NCBI GenBank assembly: GCA_949289155.1
Contig: CASEMX010000020.1
Coordinates: forward strand, 1 to 40,365
DNA length: 40,365 bases
Reading direction: 5' to 3'
Origin: an uncultured Parabacteroides sp.
Lineage (GTDB): Bacteria > Bacteroidota > Bacteroidia > Bacteroidales > Tannerellaceae
Translations under genes and position numbers: made by a program
Notes under the pieces: model-generated
Databases searched by the model: none
Told to the model about the DNA's origin: nothing
What the model saw: the letters and a program-made list of their open reading frames with translations, nothing else
Part shown: positions 34,439 through 40,365 of the stretch, piece by piece
Position numbering within the stretch: position 1 is the first letter of the stretch
Layout: the number at the start of each line of letters is the position of its first letter

Positions 34439-35897
34439 AAAGGGTATTTCGCGCGAACAGAATATACAAAAAGCGATAGAATGGTATCGGAAATCGGCGG
34501 CAGCAAGAAACGAGGATGCACAGGAAGCATTGAAAAGATGGAATGATTATATGCAAAAAGAGAAACCTATGGAATTTTACAAACACATATTAGACATACT
34601 GGACAAACAAGAAGCCCGGTTGGAGAAATTGGTTGAAGAGAAACAAATTGAATTGATTCATCATCCGGAGAGACGAGACAAAGTAAGCATAATATTGCCG
34701 ATAGAAAGTCCGGAAGCCTCCTGCCTTTACATTTATAAAAAAGATACGCCAATGTCCGTCTTTCGGGAAGTGGCTCAATTGATGTTCTTTTTATATTACT
34801 CATACGAATATCCTCCGAAGGAATGTTTGCTTAAATGCGTGAAATATCTCCGGATGCTTCCTGAAGATATACAGGAAATATACCTTTATGCTTATCACAA
34901 ACAATCCGCACGAATATATAGCGGGAAGAAAGCGGATTACCACTTGCGACAAGCGATAAAATACAAAGTGGATGATTATGAAGAACCGGAAGAAATACCT
35001 ACACTTCAGGAACTACTGGAGAAATGGCATCAGAAGCCTGATATCTATTTGGTTGTCCTGATGGAGATTCTTTCGTTTATACTGTCCGATAGGGACAACG
35101 AGCATCCGGATAACTTCTACAAGTGGAACAGGGAGCAGTATGAATTGATGGAAAAATCATTGGATGAAGCCATTGCTCTTTATGGAGAAAATGAATCTTA
35201 TCCTTCTATTCATCGGGCTTATTTCTACTTTTGCCAATCCATCTATTACCGGCAAACACGCAGATACACGTTGGCTGAAAAAGCCCTACAAAAAGCCAAA
35301 GAGCTTTTACCTTCCATGAAAGAGGATGAGATGGAAGATTTTCTTTTAGAGAATGTGAAAGAAAAATTGGATGCGATGGATAGGAAAGTCCAAATAGCCA
35401 TAGAAAACTTTATGACCAATGAAACCTATTATGACGATGAAGAAGAGAACGATGACGAAGAAGAGGATGATGAAGAGAATGAAGATGAGGAATATACATT
35501 CGATGAGCTATATGAATTAGCCGAAGAAGGGAATGCGGATGCGCAAGAAATCGTGAGTTTAGCTTATAAAAATGGAGATGGCGTGACGGCCAATCCGCGT
35601 ATCGCTTTTGAATGGATGTGGATGGCAGCACATAATCATAATTTGTCCGGAATGAATAATTTAGGGACCTATTATAGCAATGGCATAGGTGTAGAACAAA
35701 ACGATGTTGAAGCGTTTAAGTGGTACAAATTGGCAGCAGAAGAAGGGAATGCTTATGCCCAATACAATTTGGCGATTTATTATAGCAACGGGAAAGGTGT
35801 TGATGCTGATGAAGAGGAAGCTATGCAATGGATGCGAAAAGCTGCTGAACAAGGTATGGAAGAAGCGATAAATGTATTGAAAAACTTAAAACAATGA
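34125..35897 (+). CDS. Sel1-repeat protein with repeat-disrupted 5' end
   Basis: This frame holds the protein body: a Sel1-like unit right after the repeat (IALRWYHEKGISREQN, KAIEWYRKSAAARNEDAQEALKRW), a helical unknown middle region of about 270 residues, and an Asp/Glu-rich linker (DDEEENDDEEEDDEENEDEE). The C-terminus has three Sel1 units (AQEIVSLAYKNGDGV, MNNLGTYYSNGIGVEQND, AQYNLAIYYSNGKGVDADEEEA). Sel1 arrays form protein-binding solenoids. The frame has no ATG before the repeat; only TTG codons inside it could start (34125 is one). The natural ATG (34037) is in a different frame, so the gene is frameshifted across the array. It overlaps the next small frame by 4 bp (ATGA). Confidence 0.7.
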   Translation: MENLSRTNGRLSKGLENLSRTNGRLSKGLENLSRTNGRLSKGLENLSLANGRFSKGLENLSRTNGRLSKGLENLSRTNGRLSKGLENLSLYPICYIQIALRWYHEKGISREQNIQKAIEWYRKSAAARNEDAQEALKRWNDYMQKEKPMEFYKHILDILDKQEARLEKLVEEKQIELIHHPERRDKVSIILPIESPEASCLYIYKKDTPMSVFREVAQLMFFLYYSYEYPPKECLLKCVKYLRMLPEDIQEIYLYAYHKQSARIYSGKKADYHLRQAIKYKVDDYEEPEEIPTLQELLEKWHQKPDIYLVVLMEILSFILSDRDNEHPDNFYKWNREQYELMEKSLDEAIALYGENESYPSIHRAYFYFCQSIYYRQTRRYTLAEKALQKAKELLPSMKEDEMEDFLLENVKEKLDAMDRKVQIAIENFMTNETYYDDEEENDDEEEDDEENEDEEYTFDELYELAEEGNADAQEIVSLAYKNGDGVTANPRIAFEWMWMAAHNHNLSGMNNLGTYYSNGIGVEQNDVEAFKWYKLAAEEGNAYAQYNLAIYYSNGKGVDADEEEAMQWMRKAAEQGMEEAINVLKNLKQ

Positions 35898-36121
35898 GTA
35901 ATCGAAAAAGATATGCCATGTCAGCAATAGAAGAATATGAATTTGCCGTTTATTAGCACGAAACTGTAAAGAAAACGATGGAGTTTCCTCACGTAGCGGT
36001 AAATCGGGAAACGTTCTTACGGGAAGCATTAACGCGCTACTGTGCAAAGGGACAGATAGAAAAGGCGGTTGCCCAAACACCGAAAGAGGTGCTGGAACGT
36101 GAACAGATTAAATCTAATTAG
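35894..36121 (+). pseudogene. Small broken gene with internal TAG
   Basis: Starting at the ATGA overlap with the Sel1 stop, the frame reads MSNRKRYAMSAIEEYEFAVY, then TAG (35954-35956). It continues in the same frame HETVKKTMEFPHVAVNRETF ... EVLEREQIKSN to a TAG at 36119-36121. The continuity of a protein-like sequence through the stop suggests a Gln (CAG) to TAG change in a once-intact gene that is also truncated at its 3' end. Family not recognised. Confidence 0.6.
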
Positions 36122-36161
36122 AATATATACCCCTCCTCCCAACAAAAAATCCCACGAAATA

Positions 36162-36192
36162 TTTGCAAGTAATAAAATAATACTTACCTTTG
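36162..36192 (+). promoter_or_regulatory. Promoter of the tRNA-Lys cluster
   Basis: TTTGC at 36162-36166 and TACCTTTG at 36185-36192, with 18-bp spacing, match the Bacteroidetes consensus well. The first tRNA starts 38 bp later. Confidence 0.75.
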
Positions 36193-36230
36193 CACCCGCA
36201 ATCAGGGAGATGATTGTTACAATAGATGAT

Positions 36231-36303
36231 GACTTCGTAGCTCAGCTGGTAGAGCAAATGACTCTTAATCATTGGGTCGAGGGTTCGATCCCCTCCGAGG
36301 TCA
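36231..36303 (+). tRNA. tRNA-Lys (anticodon CTT), copy 1
   Basis: 73 nt. Acceptor GACTTCG pairs with CGAGGTC (one G-T pair). D arm GCTC/GAGC; anticodon stem AATGA/TCATT around loop CTCTTAA, so the anticodon is CTT. T arm GAGGG/CCCTC with TTCGATC; discriminator A. The CCA end is not encoded. Confidence 0.95.
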
Positions 36304-36324
36304 CAAAAAGGTTAAACAATGGAT

Positions 36325-36397
36325 GACTTCGTAGCTCAGCTGGTAGAGCAAATGACTCTTAATCATTGGGTCGAGGGTTCGATCCCCTCCGAGGTCA
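36325..36397 (+). tRNA. tRNA-Lys (anticodon CTT), copy 2
   Basis: Identical to copy 1. The spacer between them is 21 bp. Confidence 0.95.
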
Positions 36398-36415
36398 CAA
36401 AAGGTTAGACATGGA

Positions 36416-36488
36416 GACTTCGTAGCTCAGCTGGTAGAGCAAATGACTCTTAATCATTGGGTCGAGGGTTCGATCCCCTCCGAGGTCA
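36416..36488 (+). tRNA. tRNA-Lys (anticodon CTT), copy 3
   Basis: Identical to copies 1 and 2. An 18-bp spacer resembles the first one, so the array arose by tandem duplication. Confidence 0.95.
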
Positions 36489-36526
36489 CCTTTTTTCATA
36501 ACAATATTATTTAAAGTTATTACTCG

Positions 36527-36565
36527 CCTCCTGTAGTAGTGATACTGTGGGAGGTTTTCTTTTTT
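36527..36565 (+). terminator. Rho-independent terminator after the tRNA cluster
   Basis: The 12-bp stem with wobble pairs (CCTCC...GGAGG outer part) at 36527-36554 is followed by TTTTCTTTTTT. Confidence 0.85.
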
Positions 36566-36588
36566 ATCCAGTTTGTCCGGATATTCTC

Positions 36589-36618
36589 TTGCGGTTTCTC
36601 GTAAAAAGAGTAATTTTG
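36589..36618 (+). promoter_or_regulatory. Promoter of the DUF4199-GT2-mntP operon
   Basis: TTGC 36589-36592 and TAATTTTG 36611-36618 with 18-bp spacing, 35 bp before the ATG. Confidence 0.65.
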
Positions 36619-36653
36619 TCGCGCTAAAACAGCATGGTTTCTAAATAAACATA

Positions 36654-37178
36654 ATGGAAAATAAGAACAATTTGCTATTCCCGGCAGCCATGTCATACGG
36701 GCTTGTAATGGGAATTTACTGGGTTGTCAAATACATATTCAATATGTTCAGCCCCTATTATCCGAGTCTGATTGTCGTGTATTGGGGCATGTCGCTTCTC
36801 GTTCCCTATATCGGGTACGTCTTGACCAAGAGGTATCGCGACGACTTGGGAGGCAGCATCTCCTTCAGTCAGGCATGGCGGTTCGGCGTGTTGCTTTATT
36901 TCTTTGCCGCGCTTATCGTCTCGGTGATGCACTACATCTTCTACCGTTTCGTGGCTCCGCCGGATTACATGGCGAATGCCGTGAGCCAGACCATCGAGTC
37001 GCTCAAGCAGATGCAGGTCGAGAACCAAGTCATCCAATCCATCGAAACACTGAACTTTTCGCCGATACATTTGGCACTCCAAGGAATCCTCAACAATATA
37101 TTGTACGGCATTATCTTCTCCATACCGGTGGCAGGGCTGCTCTGCCGGAAGAAGAGTCCGGGGTTCCAGCAGAACTAA
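36654..37178 (+). CDS. DUF4199 membrane protein
   Basis: The 174-residue inner-membrane protein has four hydrophobic helices at about 10-30, 38-58, 75-98 and 138-160. The cytosolic or periplasmic loop between the third and fourth (ANAVSQTIESLKQMQVENQ) is helical. The helix pattern and the RYRDDLGGSISFSQAW segment fit DUF4199, common in Bacteroidetes next to the GT2 gene that follows here. Role unknown; the pairing suggests a part in lipid-linked sugar handling. Confidence 0.85.
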   Translation: MENKNNLLFPAAMSYGLVMGIYWVVKYIFNMFSPYYPSLIVVYWGMSLLVPYIGYVLTKRYRDDLGGSISFSQAWRFGVLLYFFAALIVSVMHYIFYRFVAPPDYMANAVSQTIESLKQMQVENQVIQSIETLNFSPIHLALQGILNNILYGIIFSIPVAGLLCRKKSPGFQQN

Positions 37179-37216
37179 ACAACAGAAGGTTGAATTAAAA
37201 TCACAAGAAAGCAAGA

Positions 37217-38167
37217 ATGGATATATCAGTAGTTATTCCGTTATATAACGAAGCCGAGTCGCTTCCGGAGCTGTTTGCTTGGATTCAGCGCGTGATGGCT
37301 GAGAATCATTTTACCTATGAAATCATATTCGTGGACGACGGGAGTACCGACGGCTCGTGGGAGGTCATCGAGGGCTTCCGCAAGCAATCGCCGGTTGTGA
37401 AGGGCATCCGCTTCCGCCGCAACTATGGCAAATCGCCCGGATTGCATTGTGGGTTCCAAAGGGCACAGGGCGACGTGGTCATCACGATGGACGCCGACCT
37501 GCAGGACAGCCCGGACGAGATTCCGGAACTCTACCGCATGATTACGGAAGATGGATACGATTTGGTATCCGGCTGGAAGAAGAAGCGTTACGACCCGCTC
37601 TCCAAGACTATCCCCACGAAGCTATTCAATGCCACGGCACGCAAGTTCTCCGGCATCCATAACCTGCATGACTTCAACTGCGGACTCAAGGCCTACAAGA
37701 ATGTCGTGGTGAAGAATATCGAGATATACAACGACATGCACCGCTATATCCCCTACCTCGCGAAGATTGCCGGCTTTACGAAGATTGGTGAGAAGGTCGT
37801 GCATCATCAAGCGCGTAAGTATGGCAAGACGAAGTTCGGGCTGGACCGTTTCGTCAATGGATACCTCGATTTGATTACCCTCTGGTTCGCCTCCAAGTTC
37901 GGGAAGAAGCCGATGCACTTCTTCGGGCTGTGGGGCAGCGTGATGTTCTTCCTTAGCTTCGTCTCGCTGGTGATTGTGTTGGGAGCGAAGCTCGTCTCCC
38001 TGTGGGCAGGCGACCCGCGTCCGTTAGTGACCAACTCGCCCTACTTCTATATCGCCCTGACGGGGATGATTTTAGGGACGCAACTGTTCCTTGCCGGGTT
38101 TATCGGGGAGCTTATCTCGCGCAGCTCGCCCAATCGGAATACATATAAAATAGCCGAAGAGATTTAA
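37217..38167 (+). CDS. Family 2 glycosyltransferase (polyprenyl-phosphate sugar transferase type)
   Basis: The 316-residue protein has a GT-A domain at about 1-230 (VVIPLYNEAESLPELF, FVDDGSTDGSWEVI, TMDADLQDSPDEIPEL with its DxD, and GLKAYKNVV). Two C-terminal membrane helices lie at about 235-260 and 272-297. This form transfers a sugar from a nucleotide donor to undecaprenyl phosphate (ArnC/GtrB/DPM1-like). It sits between the DUF4199 gene and mntP (6 bp downstream) in one operon. Confidence 0.92.
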   Translation: MDISVVIPLYNEAESLPELFAWIQRVMAENHFTYEIIFVDDGSTDGSWEVIEGFRKQSPVVKGIRFRRNYGKSPGLHCGFQRAQGDVVITMDADLQDSPDEIPELYRMITEDGYDLVSGWKKKRYDPLSKTIPTKLFNATARKFSGIHNLHDFNCGLKAYKNVVVKNIEIYNDMHRYIPYLAKIAGFTKIGEKVVHHQARKYGKTKFGLDRFVNGYLDLITLWFASKFGKKPMHFFGLWGSVMFFLSFVSLVIVLGAKLVSLWAGDPRPLVTNSPYFYIALTGMILGTQLFLAGFIGELISRSSPNRNTYKIAEEI

Positions 38168-38173
38168 ACTGCT

Positions 38174-38737
38174 ATGTCGTTTATAGAAATTGTATTGTTG
38201 GCGGTCGGATTATCAATGGATAGTCTGGCCGTATCCGTTACAAGCGGTGCGATTATCAAGCAAAGCACTGCCGGACGGGTGGTGCGCATCGCCAGCGTAC
38301 TCGCTTTCTTCCAAGCATTGTTCACGCTGGTAGGCTACCTGTTGGGCGTAGGCTTCCTGAAGCTTATCGAGGCATTCGACCACTGGATTGCCTTCCTCCT
38401 GCTTGCCTATTTAGGGGGAAAGATGATACATGACAGCATGAAAGGTGAAGAGGAGGAGGAGAAGATGGACCCGCTCTGCCTCAAGACGCTCTGCGGATTA
38501 GGCGTAGCGACGAGCATCGATGCATTGGCGGTCGGCGTCTCATTGGCACTGATGCAGGCATCGCTCTCGATGATTACGCTCACCATCGCGGTCGTCACCT
38601 TCCTCTTCTCAGCATTCGGCGTCTGCTTCGGCGCACGTGTGGGCGGCAAGATGGACTTCAAGCTCGACCTCATCGGCGGCATCATCCTCATCGGCATCGG
38701 CATCAAAATCCTGATAGAACATCTCTTTTTCAGTTGA
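38174..38737 (+). CDS. mntP: MntP-type manganese efflux pump
   Basis: The 187-residue inner-membrane protein has six helices and two repeated halves. Each half carries an acidic motif in a helix: SMDSLAVSVTSGAI near the N-terminus and TSIDALAVGVSLAL in the middle, the metal path of MntP. A charged loop (KGEEEEEKMD) separates the halves. It would export Mn2+. No yybP-ykoY-type riboswitch is visible upstream; it is the last gene of an operon. Confidence 0.93.
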   Translation: MSFIEIVLLAVGLSMDSLAVSVTSGAIIKQSTAGRVVRIASVLAFFQALFTLVGYLLGVGFLKLIEAFDHWIAFLLLAYLGGKMIHDSMKGEEEEEKMDPLCLKTLCGLGVATSIDALAVGVSLALMQASLSMITLTIAVVTFLFSAFGVCFGARVGGKMDFKLDLIGGIILIGIGIKILIEHLFFS

Positions 38738-38743
38738 ACATAA

Positions 38744-38769
38744 GGGCGTGCCTATCCCATGACACGCCC
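38744..38769 (+). terminator. Hairpin after mntP
   Basis: GGGCGTG 38744-38750 pairs with CACGCCC 38763-38769. It is followed by a pyrimidine-rich but not T-only stretch. Confidence 0.55.
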
Positions 38770-38819
38770 CTCCTCTTCCCTACCCGCCGATAAAAAGTTT
38801 CCTATACAAGGAGAAAAAC

Positions 38820-38850
38820 TTGCATACACAGTGAGAAAAAGTTATCTTTG
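38820..38850 (+). promoter_or_regulatory. Promoter of the HU-like gene at 39046
   Basis: TTGC 38820-38823 and TATCTTTG 38843-38850 with 19-bp spacing. This gives a leader of about 190 nt. Confidence 0.65.
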
Positions 38851-38875
38851 TCGGTGAGGAAAGTTAGACCCCCGT

Positions 38876-38938
38876 CGTGTGCTATATAGCATACATCGCG
38901 TGCTAAATAGCATACGACGTGTGCTAAATAGCACGCAG
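38876..38938. repeat. Array 4: three 21-bp palindromic units in the leader
   Basis: Units are at 38876-38896, 38897-38917 and 38918-38938, each carrying TGCTATATAGCA or TGCTAAATAGCA. In RNA, three small hairpins would stand side by side. They would be closed by GTGAGGAAAGTT (from 38855) pairing with AACTTTACCTCAC further on. Confidence 0.9.
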
Positions 38939-39045
38939 CGCAGATTTAATCTTTCTATATGTGGTAAATAACTTTACCTCACAATGGGTCAGACTTTTCA
39001 TAAGCAGATAGGAAACTTTTTATCACTATATAACATCATAAGGCT

Positions 39046-39696
39046 ATGAGTACAAAATACATTATGCAAGAGATGAACGACCTCAACAACACGGGCAAGA
39101 CAGTGCTCTACCCACGTATGGTATTATACAAACGCTGCTGTTTGGACGAATTGGCCGAAAGGGTGGCGGCGGGCTCAACCTATGGCGTAGGTGAGATAAA
39201 GGGCATGATTACCCAAGTAGCCAGCTGGATGGCATTGATGATGGCATCGGGGCGTCCGGTAAAAATCGATGGTATCGGGACCTTTACTCCTTCCCTTGCT
39301 CTCAAAAAGGGTAAAGAACGGGAGAACCCGGACGGAAGCGGCACAAAACGGAATGCGATGAGTATAAAAGTAGGGAATATCAACTTCCGGGCTGACAAAG
39401 AGTTGATAAAAGAGACACATAGGCTCTGCCGGCTGGAGCGTTCGCAAGAGAAAAGTACGCGCAACCTGTCGAAATACACGCCCGAAGAGCGGTTGGAACG
39501 GGCGAAGAAGTACCTATCCACCCATCCGACAATGACCATCGGAACCTATTGCGCCCTCACCGGACTCGGCAAAGGAGCCGCCGGCAAGGAACTCCGCCGC
39601 TGGCGCGAAATGCCGGAGAGTGGTATCGGCGTTTCCGGATGGGGCACGCACAAGGTGTATGTGCTGAGGAAGCCGGCGGATGGTGAAGAGGGATAA
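39046..39696 (+). CDS. HU-like DNA-binding protein with extra C-terminal domain
   Basis: The 216-residue protein has an HU/IHF-like core at about 10-120 (CLDELAERVAAGSTYGVGEIKGMITQVASWMALMMASGRPVKIDGIGTFTPSLAL) as in the Bacteroidales HU-like group. A C-terminal part at about 140-205 (TPEERLERAKKYLSTHPTMTIGTYCALTGLGKGAAGKELRRWR) looks like a winged-helix or helix-turn-helix addition. It probably binds DNA as a dimer; targets unknown. Its leader carries array 4 inside a large inverted repeat. Confidence 0.85.
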   Translation: MSTKYIMQEMNDLNNTGKTVLYPRMVLYKRCCLDELAERVAAGSTYGVGEIKGMITQVASWMALMMASGRPVKIDGIGTFTPSLALKKGKERENPDGSGTKRNAMSIKVGNINFRADKELIKETHRLCRLERSQEKSTRNLSKYTPEERLERAKKYLSTHPTMTIGTYCALTGLGKGAAGKELRRWREMPESGIGVSGWGTHKVYVLRKPADGEEG

Positions 39697-39705
39697 GACC
39701 CTTCC

Positions 39706-40150
39706 CTACTGCCCTGTCAGCAGAGCGACTACCCGTCCGATGCGCGTCGGTTTGTAGCGGACGATGAGTTTATAAAGCAGGAAAGGGATATACACGCCGG
39801 TAATCATCGCCAGCACCCCGCCTACCTGCCAGGGCCAATGGGTAATCGAAAGCAATACCTGTTGCGAGGCGACCTGCGGGAACCATGAAAAAAGGTAAAT
39901 CGCATAGGACGCGCCGAACAGATGGTCGAGGAAATGGCAGTCATAACGCACGTAGAGGGTTCCCAAATAGATACAGAACGCTATACCGCAACAGGAAGCC
40001 GGACAAGAACATAAACAAAGGCATCCGGAAGGTATGCATGCAGGCGTTCCATGCCGGAGTCTCCGGAGCGCCATAAGTAGAGTGCCCCATGACGACCAGC
40101 AATATGCCGAAGGCTTGCAAGAAAGAGATAATCGGTTTTCTGCTTTGCAT
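39706..40150 (-). pseudogene. Acyltransferase family 3 pseudogene (internal deletion plus frame change)
   Basis: The first about 52 codons (ISFLQAFGILLVVMGHSTYG, then MPLFMFLSGFLLRY) are the N-terminus of an OatA-type membrane acyltransferase. They include the catalytic-site His in MGH. From about 39990 downward a different frame holds the last helices (CIYLGTLYVRYDCHF, HLFGASYAIYLFSWFP, GGVLAMITGVYIPFLLYKLIVRY). Together about 140 residues remain of the usual 330-380, so about 200 central residues are gone and the frame is broken. Confidence 0.85.
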
Positions 40151-40208
40151 CTGTCTTTAACTATAATACATCATTCAAAATCTAAGTAACGTGTAGGGCT
40201 GGCTTTTA

Positions 40209-40239
40209 TTGCCTAATTGGAATTAAATGACTACTTTTG
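40209..40239 (+). promoter_or_regulatory. Promoter of ileS
   Basis: TTGC 40209-40212 and TACTTTTG 40232-40239 with 19-bp spacing, 40 bp before the ATG. Confidence 0.65.
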
Positions 40240-40279
40240 CACGGTTTTTATAATCGCTAATGTAATTAAACATCGAAAT

Positions 40280-40365
40280 ATGAATAAGAAATTTGCCGAA
40301 TATTCGAAGTTCGACTTGTCGGACGTGAATAAGGAAATCCTGAAGAAGTGGCAAGACGGCGATGT
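40280..40365 (+). CDS. ileS: Isoleucyl-tRNA synthetase, N-terminal end (cut by window edge)
   Basis: The visible 28 residues (MNKKFAEYSKFDLSDVNKEI, then LKKWQDGDV) match the start of Bacteroidetes isoleucyl-tRNA synthetase, which charges tRNA-Ile with isoleucine. The HIGH and KMSKS motifs would lie beyond the window. The identification rests on this short segment only. Confidence 0.8.
   Translation, partial: MNKKFAEYSKFDLSDVNKEILKKWQDGD

Larger units (their letters stand above)
38789..39024. repeat. Perfect 17-bp inverted repeat flanking the HU-gene promoter
   Basis: GATAAAAAGTTTCCTAT at 38789-38805 is repeated inverted without mismatch at 39008-39024. Further inside, GTGAGAAAAAGTTAT (38831-38845) also has an inverted partner near 38967-38984, so the arms are imperfect over about 60 bp. 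The promoter of the HU-like gene and array 4 lie between the arms. Confidence 0.9.

Noticed and set aside
33900-34586. Minus-strand frames through the 42-bp repeat
   Set aside because: The unit is open in all six frames, so long frames on either strand are expected there.
36231-36488. tRNA-Lys cluster as an attachment site of an integrated element
   Set aside because: No integrase gene and no displaced tRNA 3' end was found on the far side of the AT-rich stretch.

Overview
The window looks like a chromosomal piece of a gut-type Bacteroidales bacterium. The reasons are the TAnnTTTG -7 promoter boxes in front of most genes (several with a TTG-type -33 element about 19 bp upstream), an ECF sigma/FecR/TonB-receptor cassette, HU-like DNA-binding proteins, DUF5686, DUF4199 and DUF6261-like proteins, a GLUG-repeat surface protein, and a bifunctional malic enzyme. 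A Parabacteroides-like genome is my guess, but nothing here fixes the genus.

Layout. 1-5.5 kb: the end of a DUF6261-like gene, a lipoprotein pair on the minus strand (GH43 glycosidase then phosphodiesterase), a carboxymuconolactone-decarboxylase/cupin protein, a DUF6261-like gene with a 41-bp-period palindrome array upstream, and an FMN reductase. 5.7-10.4 kb: M20 dipeptidase plus FabK/NMO-like flavoprotein (coupled), then a NikR-like repressor followed by a TonB receptor. 10.6-16.1 kb: one minus-strand operon of a second DUF6261-like gene, ECF sigma, FecR and a signalling-type TonB receptor, again with a 41-42-bp palindrome array at its promoter. 16.2-19.4 kb: a MITE-like inverted repeat, a structured RNA and a GLUG surface protein. 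19.5-31.2 kb is mostly core: PIN/antitoxin pair, CDF transporter, PhoH, fRMsr, DUF5686, NhaC, PurT and malic enzyme. 31.3-36.1 kb is an AT-rich accessory stretch: an HU-like gene without an ATG, a second copy of the structured RNA, a PH-like/TPR protein, a miniature FtsZ-like protein, a Sel1 protein invaded by a 42-bp repeat and a broken small gene. 36.2-40.4 kb: three identical tRNA-Lys genes, a DUF4199-GT2-MntP operon, an HU-like gene behind a nested inverted-repeat leader, a decayed acyltransferase and the start of ileS.

The most unusual theme is five different tandem arrays of short palindromes in 40 kb (periods 41, 41-42, 42, 23-24 and 21 bp). Two of them sit at the promoters of paralogous DUF6261-like genes with 15-bp cores of unrelated sequence. 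I infer a sequence-specific array-binding or autoregulatory role, which is not shown. Two further points stand out. One is a pair of diverged 250-265-nt RNAs with conserved long-range pairing and their own promoter and terminator. The other is a perfect 17-bp inverted repeat around the promoter of an HU-like gene, which could be an invertible switch.
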